Of a stretch of 64,000 nucleotides of DNA, positions 60,122 to 64,000 are shown piece by piece. The notes under the pieces were generated by a model that was not told where the DNA came from, did not search any database, and worked only from the letters and a program-made list of their open reading frames with translations. The position numbers were made by a program, and so were the translations under genes. Position 1 is the stretch's first letter; each line of letters opens with the position of its first letter. The stretch is from JAVVEH01 sp032251435 (lineage in GTDB: Bacteria; Verrucomicrobiota; Lentisphaeria; Oligosphaerales; MVZH01), in assembly GCA_032251435.1 (NCBI GenBank), contig JAVVEH010000021.1, forward strand, positions 12,428 through 76,427, written 5' to 3'.

Positions 60122-62178
60122 AACTGCGCCGCCACCTTTTCGACAGAGAAAACCTCAACGGTGTCCCCCACTTCAAAGTCTTCAAAATTATCCAACCGGA
60201 TACCGCATTCCTGGCCCGCCCGCATTTCTTTGACATCGTCTTTAAAATGCTTAAGGGTGTGTATGGTGCCGTTGTAAATGAGTTCATTCTGGCGGGTCAC
60301 GCGGGCGCTGGCGCCCACTCGGATGCTGCCTTTCGTCACCACGCAACCACAAATCTTACCAGTTTTGTGAATCTCAAAGATTTGCTTGATTTCAGCGTTG
60401 CCCAACGGCGTTTCCCGGGTTTCCGGCTCAAGCCGGCCGCGCATGGCGCTTTCAATGTCTTCCAGCAGTTCGTAAATGATGGAATATAGCCGGACTTCCA
60501 CGCCTTTTTGTTTGGCGGTTTTCTGAACGCTGGGCATAACCCGGACGTGAAAACCGACCACGACCGCGCCGGAAGCGGAGGCGAGAAGAATATCATTTTC
60601 AGTGATTTCACCGACGCTTTTATGAATGATATCCAAGCGGATTTTTTCGGATTCAATTTTATCCAGACTGTCAATGATCGCCTCCAAAGAGCCCCGCACA
60701 TCGGTTTTCAAGATCATTTTCAGCGTGGCCTGCGATTCTTCCGTGATCTGGCGGAACAGGTCTTCCAGGGTCGCGCTCTGACGCGTCTCAAGTTCGCCCG
60801 TGCGACTTTCCCGCGCCCGTTGCTCGGAGATGGCTTTGGCTTCCTTTTCATTCGCGGCGCAGGAAATTGATTCACCCGCCTCCGGCACGCCTGAAAGGCC
60901 CAAAACCTTCACTGGCGTGCTCGGACCGGCGCTTTTGACGCGTTGGCCGCGCGCGTCAATAAGGGCTTTCACTTTGCCGTAAAACGGGCCGGCCAGCAGC
61001 GCGTCACCGACACGCAAGGTGCCGTCGCGCACGAGGATATTAGCGGTCGGACCCATGCCGGTCTCAAGTTGCGCCTCAATCACCAGACCTTCAGCCGGTT
61101 TTTGGGGACTGCCCTTCAGTTCCAGCATTTCGGCTTCCAACAGAATTCGTTCAAGCAACTCATCAATGCCGGTCCCGTTGATCGCCGACACCTGGACCAC
61201 ACCGACATCCCCTCCCCAGTCCTCAGGCTGAACATCGTTCTGCTGCAATCCCATTAACGCCTTATCCGGATTGGCGTTCGGCAAGTCAATTTTATTCATC
61301 GCCACCACAATTGGGCAATCCGCGGCCCGGGCGTGCGCGATGGCTTCCTTGGTTTGCGGCATGATCCCATCATCAGCGGCCACGACCAAGACAACAATAT
61401 CCGTGGCGTTGGCGCCGCGCTGGCGCATGGCGGTGAAAGCCTCATGGCCGGGCGTGTCCAAAAAGGTGATGGTCTGTCCATGCACTTCAGCGATGCTGGC
61501 GCCGATATGTTGGGTGATCCCGCCCGCTTCGCCCAGGGCGACGCGGCTTTCGCGGATGGCGTCCAGCAAACTCGTTTTTCCATGGTCCACATGGCCGAGG
61601 AAAGCGACCACCGGCGGCCGGGCCTGCGTGCCGCCCGTGGGCTTTTTGACCGTCTTGGGCGCCGGTTTTTTCGCTGGTTCTTTTTTCTTCGCTGAGCCTT
61701 TGGCGCGCTTTTCGCGGCGTTCAGGCACAAACTCGTAGCCATGATTGGCGCAAATTTTCCCGACAATTTCGGGCTCAACCACTTGGTTGATCGCGGCGAA
61801 CACATTCATCATCATCAATTCGGCGATAAGCTGGTTGGGTTTACTGCCCAGCGCGTTCGCCAAATCCCGCACAATGATCGGCGGCTTCAGGTGAATCACC
61901 TTCTTGCCGTCAGCCGTCACCTCATCCTCATCGTCGTCGTCGGTATCCTCTTCCTCGATGTCGGCCTCCGGTTCCTCAATATCCACTGGCAGGATGACGG
62001 GTGTCTTTTCCTGCCGGTCACTGATAATTTGGCCCCGTATTTTTTCGGCGTCATCGGGATCAATGCTGCTGGAATGGCTTTTGGCTTCCACGCCTTGCTC
62101 ATTCAGCAGGTGAATGAGTTCTTTATTGGTCAGCCCAAGTTCCCGGCTTAATTCATGTACACGTATGCGGTCACTCAT
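60118..62178 (-). CDS. infB: Translation initiation factor IF-2
   Basis: GTPase that places initiator tRNA. The 686-residue protein has an N-terminal IF2-N helix-turn motif (RVHELSRELGLTNKELIHLLNEQG), an acidic then Lys/Pro/Ala-rich linker, and the G domain (VAFLGHVDHGKTSLLDAI, ITFLDTPGHEAFTAM, VAMNKIDLP), followed by domains C1/C2 with KTDVRGSLEAI and the final GQECGIRLDNFEDFEVGDTVEVF. It is shorter than the enterobacterial form, mainly in the linker. It begins 22 bases after nusA. Confidence 0.97.
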   Translation of the reverse strand: MSDRIRVHELSRELGLTNKELIHLLNEQGVEAKSHSSSIDPDDAEKIRGQIISDRQEKTPVILPVDIEEPEADIEEEDTDDDDEDEVTADGKKVIHLKPPIIVRDLANALGSKPNQLIAELMMMNVFAAINQVVEPEIVGKICANHGYEFVPERREKRAKGSAKKKEPAKKPAPKTVKKPTGGTQARPPVVAFLGHVDHGKTSLLDAIRESRVALGEAGGITQHIGASIAEVHGQTITFLDTPGHEAFTAMRQRGANATDIVVLVVAADDGIMPQTKEAIAHARAADCPIVVAMNKIDLPNANPDKALMGLQQNDVQPEDWGGDVGVVQVSAINGTGIDELLERILLEAEMLELKGSPQKPAEGLVIEAQLETGMGPTANILVRDGTLRVGDALLAGPFYGKVKALIDARGQRVKSAGPSTPVKVLGLSGVPEAGESISCAANEKEAKAISEQRARESRTGELETRQSATLEDLFRQITEESQATLKMILKTDVRGSLEAIIDSLDKIESEKIRLDIIHKSVGEITENDILLASASGAVVVGFHVRVMPSVQKTAKQKGVEVRLYSIIYELLEDIESAMRGRLEPETRETPLGNAEIKQIFEIHKTGKICGCVVTKGSIRVGASARVTRQNELIYNGTIHTLKHFKDDVKEMRAGQECGIRLDNFEDFEVGDTVEVFSVEKVAAQL

Positions 62179-62199
62179 AACAGGGACCTCCTTCCGGGT

Positions 62200-63453
62200 T
62201 TAAGAGTTGCGATGCTGATTGGCGATCGCCAGCGCGTTGGCGGCGTCATCAGCCGTGATTCCATCAATATCTTCCAAATCCGCGACACTGGCGGAGAAAA
62301 TACCCTCGGCGGACAGGAATCCGCTGGCGACCAGCTTGGCGGCCAAGTCCGCTGAAAGACCAGGCATTTGCGCCAATAATCCATCCACCGCCCGCTGCAT
62401 TTTGTCAGCAAACTCCCGTTCTTGGGGACTTTCCATTTTACGGATATCAATACGCCAGCCGGTGAGTTTGGCGGCCAGCCGGGCGTTTTGCCCTTTCTTG
62501 CCGATAGCGAGGGAGAGTTGATCATCCGGGACGATCACGTGCACGGCGTGCTCTGCCTCGTCCACCTCGGCGCCCGCCAGTTTCGCCGGCTGCAAGGCGT
62601 TGCTGACAAATGTGCGGATTTCCTCATCCCAACGGATGATGTCCACTTTCTCGCCCGCCAGTTCGCGGATAACCGTTTTAACGCGGCTGCCGCGCAGACC
62701 GACACAGGCGCCGACGGGGTCGATGCCCGCCCCGTTAGCCCGTACAGCCAGTTTGGACCGATAGCCCGGTTCCCGGGAGACGGCCATAATTTCCACCACA
62801 CCCTCGGCGATTTCGGTCACTTCCCGTTCAAACAGACAAGCGACAAGTTGCGGATGCGTGCGGGACAAAATCAAACTGGGACCAGATCCGTCAGGGTTGA
62901 TCTTCACCAACAAACCGGTGAAATGATCCCCGGGATGATACTCCTCACCGGGAATTTTTGAATTATGCGGCAGGACGGCTTCCGCGCCGGGAACCTCGAC
63001 AAACACATCACCGCGGTCCACACGGCTGACAACGCCGGACACCAGCTGAAGCAGTTCCGACTCGTATTCTTCGCACACGTGCGCTTTCTCCGCCTGGCGG
63101 AGCCGGGACATCATCGTCTGCTTGGCGTTTTGAGCGGCGATGCGGCCAAAATTCCGGGGTGTGACCTCCCATTCAATCTCCTCACCAATCGCGCAACCGG
63201 GCACTTTCGGCGCCGCGTCCTCCAGGGAAATTTCACATGAGGAGTCGACCACCCGTTCCACAACTTTGAGTTTCGCCCACGCTTGAATATCACCGGTTTT
63301 GGGGTCGATGCGGACCCGTAAATCGTTGGCGGGGCCAATAGCCCGGCGGGCGGCGGACAATAAGGATTCCTCAACTAACTCAAAGAGCGTGTCCCGGTCA
63401 ATATGTCGTTCGTTCTGGAGATAGTCCAAAACGGAAAGAAGTTCGTTATTCAT
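62200..63453 (-). CDS. nusA: Transcription elongation/termination factor NusA
   Basis: NusA binds RNA polymerase and nascent RNA. The 417-residue protein has the N-terminal polymerase-binding domain, an S1 domain (about 133-200, GVVSRVDRGDVFVEVPG), two KH domains (SRTHPQLVACLFEREV, GACVGLRGSRVKTVIREL, LSLAIGKKGQNARLAAKLTGW) and a short C-terminal helix-hairpin region. rimP, its usual upstream partner, is absent: no gene lies between 63454 and 64000. Confidence 0.96.
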   Translation of the reverse strand: MNNELLSVLDYLQNERHIDRDTLFELVEESLLSAARRAIGPANDLRVRIDPKTGDIQAWAKLKVVERVVDSSCEISLEDAAPKVPGCAIGEEIEWEVTPRNFGRIAAQNAKQTMMSRLRQAEKAHVCEEYESELLQLVSGVVSRVDRGDVFVEVPGAEAVLPHNSKIPGEEYHPGDHFTGLLVKINPDGSGPSLILSRTHPQLVACLFEREVTEIAEGVVEIMAVSREPGYRSKLAVRANGAGIDPVGACVGLRGSRVKTVIRELAGEKVDIIRWDEEIRTFVSNALQPAKLAGAEVDEAEHAVHVIVPDDQLSLAIGKKGQNARLAAKLTGWRIDIRKMESPQEREFADKMQRAVDGLLAQMPGLSADLAAKLVASGFLSAEGIFSASVADLEDIDGITADDAANALAIANQHRNS

Positions 63454-63565
63454 GTTTCCCCTGTCGTGTTAAGTTGTTGAATTGTTGAATTGTCAAACGC
63501 TTTATCATGGCTGACATGATAAGACTTTTCGCGTCGCCAAGATGATCCGCATAAAACCCTTACAA

Positions 63566-63592
63566 CAAAAAAGTGGGGAAACCCCCACTTTG
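63566..63592 (-). terminator. Terminator in the nusA leader
   Basis: On the minus strand AAGTGGGG-GTTT-CCCCACTT is followed by TTTT. It lies about 115 bases before nusA and downstream of a likely promoter, so it could attenuate the operon. Confidence 0.8.
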
Positions 63593-63627
63593 CGGAAAAA
63601 AGAAGCAGATGTTTTCAATGAGACCGG

Positions 63628-63655
63628 AATATAGTCACTTTTCGTGTTTTTACAA
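63628..63655 (-). promoter_or_regulatory. Probable promoter of the nusA operon
   Basis: TTGTAA (63650-63655) and TATATT (63628-63633) with a 16-base spacer on the minus strand would start transcription near 63621, upstream of the leader terminator. Confidence 0.6.
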
Positions 63656-63691
63656 ACGAAAACTGTCTCTTCCCAGCGATGAAGAACCATC

Positions 63692-63797
63692 GTGAAAAGC
63701 GTGAAAAGCGTGAAAAGCGTGAAAAGCGTGAAAAGCGTGAAAAGCGTGACAGCGTGACAGCGTGGAAGACGTGGAAGACGTGGAAGACGTGGAAGGC
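63692..63797. repeat. Minisatellite of 8- and 9-base units
   Basis: Six copies of GTGAAAAGC (63692-63745), two of GTGACAGC (63746-63761), three of GTGGAAGAC and one of GTGGAAGGC (63762-63797). It lies just upstream of the nusA promoter. The remaining sequence to 64000 shows no gene. Confidence 0.95.
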
Positions 63798-64000
63798 GGA
63801 GGGCAGTTCTAAGAATGGCCACAAAAAGGCACAAAAAGCCGCTAAAATGGACACCCGATTAAGTTTGGGTTTATCCTTTTTTGTGATTTTTCGTGGCAAT
63901 CTCCTGACTCAAGTTTCAAGAGAGAAAGATCCAAAGCGCCTCTCTTTCGATATTCGTTATTCCCTGTTCATCTGTTCATCATTCCCAAGTTTCAGGAAAG

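Noticed and set aside
63692..63797. CRISPR array
   Set aside because: Units are 8-9 bases in tandem without spacers; no cas genes are present.
63505..63899. Overlapping minus-strand frames with repeated Phe-Thr-Leu and His-Val-Phe
   Set aside because: They are translations of the 9-base minisatellite; no start signal or domain.

Overview
The window looks like a chromosomal segment of a Gram-negative anaerobic bacterium with an outer membrane. Outer-membrane evidence is a TonB-dependent cobalamin receptor, MlaA and MlaC. Anaerobic evidence is rubredoxin and rubrerythrin beside a PerR-type regulator, [FeFe]-hydrogenase maturases HydF and HydG, and a cluster resembling the anaerobe-specific orange-protein (Orp) genes. 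Lysine 2,3-aminomutase with a beta-lysine acetyltransferase suggests growth at elevated salinity, because N-epsilon-acetyl-beta-lysine is a compatible solute. Gene style and intergenic phrases would fit the PVC superphylum, for example Kiritimatiellota-like bacteria, but this placement is inference and could not be tested here.

Layout. 1-4150 (minus strand): 5'-truncated-by-window tuf with an upstream tRNA-Thr, rpsA and fabI. 4181-6798: a structured intergenic region, perR, a two-rubredoxin protein and a ferredoxin-rubrerythrin fusion. 6926-15126: a sigma54 enhancer-binding regulator followed by two sigma54 promoters that would drive NifX-like proteins, three Mrp/MinD-type ATPases (one fused to a DUF89/ARMT1 domain), an IscU-like scaffold and a metallo-beta-lactamase-fold enzyme. 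15224-23136: tatC, a Na/Pi cotransporter, a DUF2752 membrane protein, and mlaA-mlaC-RND. 23332-28210: a MarR regulator, ablA, an amino-acid ABC transporter and ablB. 28250-30640: a cobalamin riboswitch with terminator and a BtuB-type receptor. 30802-31530: a degenerate RAYT-type transposase. 31786-38818: a DEAD-box helicase, then a hydrogenase maturation operon (TM1266-type regulator, aspA-like lyase, hydF, hydG) behind a long structured leader with its own terminator. 38832-45105: a mechanosensitive-channel-like protein, rplU, a zinc-ribbon membrane protein, an ATP-cone-like protein, nrdR, ymdB and rsmA. 45251-45924: a Phd/PIN toxin-antitoxin pair. 45992-56715: purB, a VOC protein, a purine nucleoside phosphorylase, an ECF sigma/anti-sigma pair, pgk-tpiA, a CPBP protease, an AEC transporter, a methyltransferase and an RluA-type synthase. 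56792-63453 (minus strand): the nusA-infB-rbfA-nrnA-truB-ribF operon, led by a promoter and a leader terminator.

How the parts fit. The accessory modules mostly serve anaerobic metal and redox biology: oxygen detoxification (PerR, rubredoxin, rubrerythrin), iron-sulfur or molybdenum-copper cluster handling (Orp-like cluster), hydrogenase assembly, and cobalamin uptake. Osmotic adaptation and outer-membrane lipid traffic are the other two themes. Many intergenic gaps carry short tandem arrays with units of 7 to 10 bases, and in at least one place (ribF) such an array forms the end of a protein.
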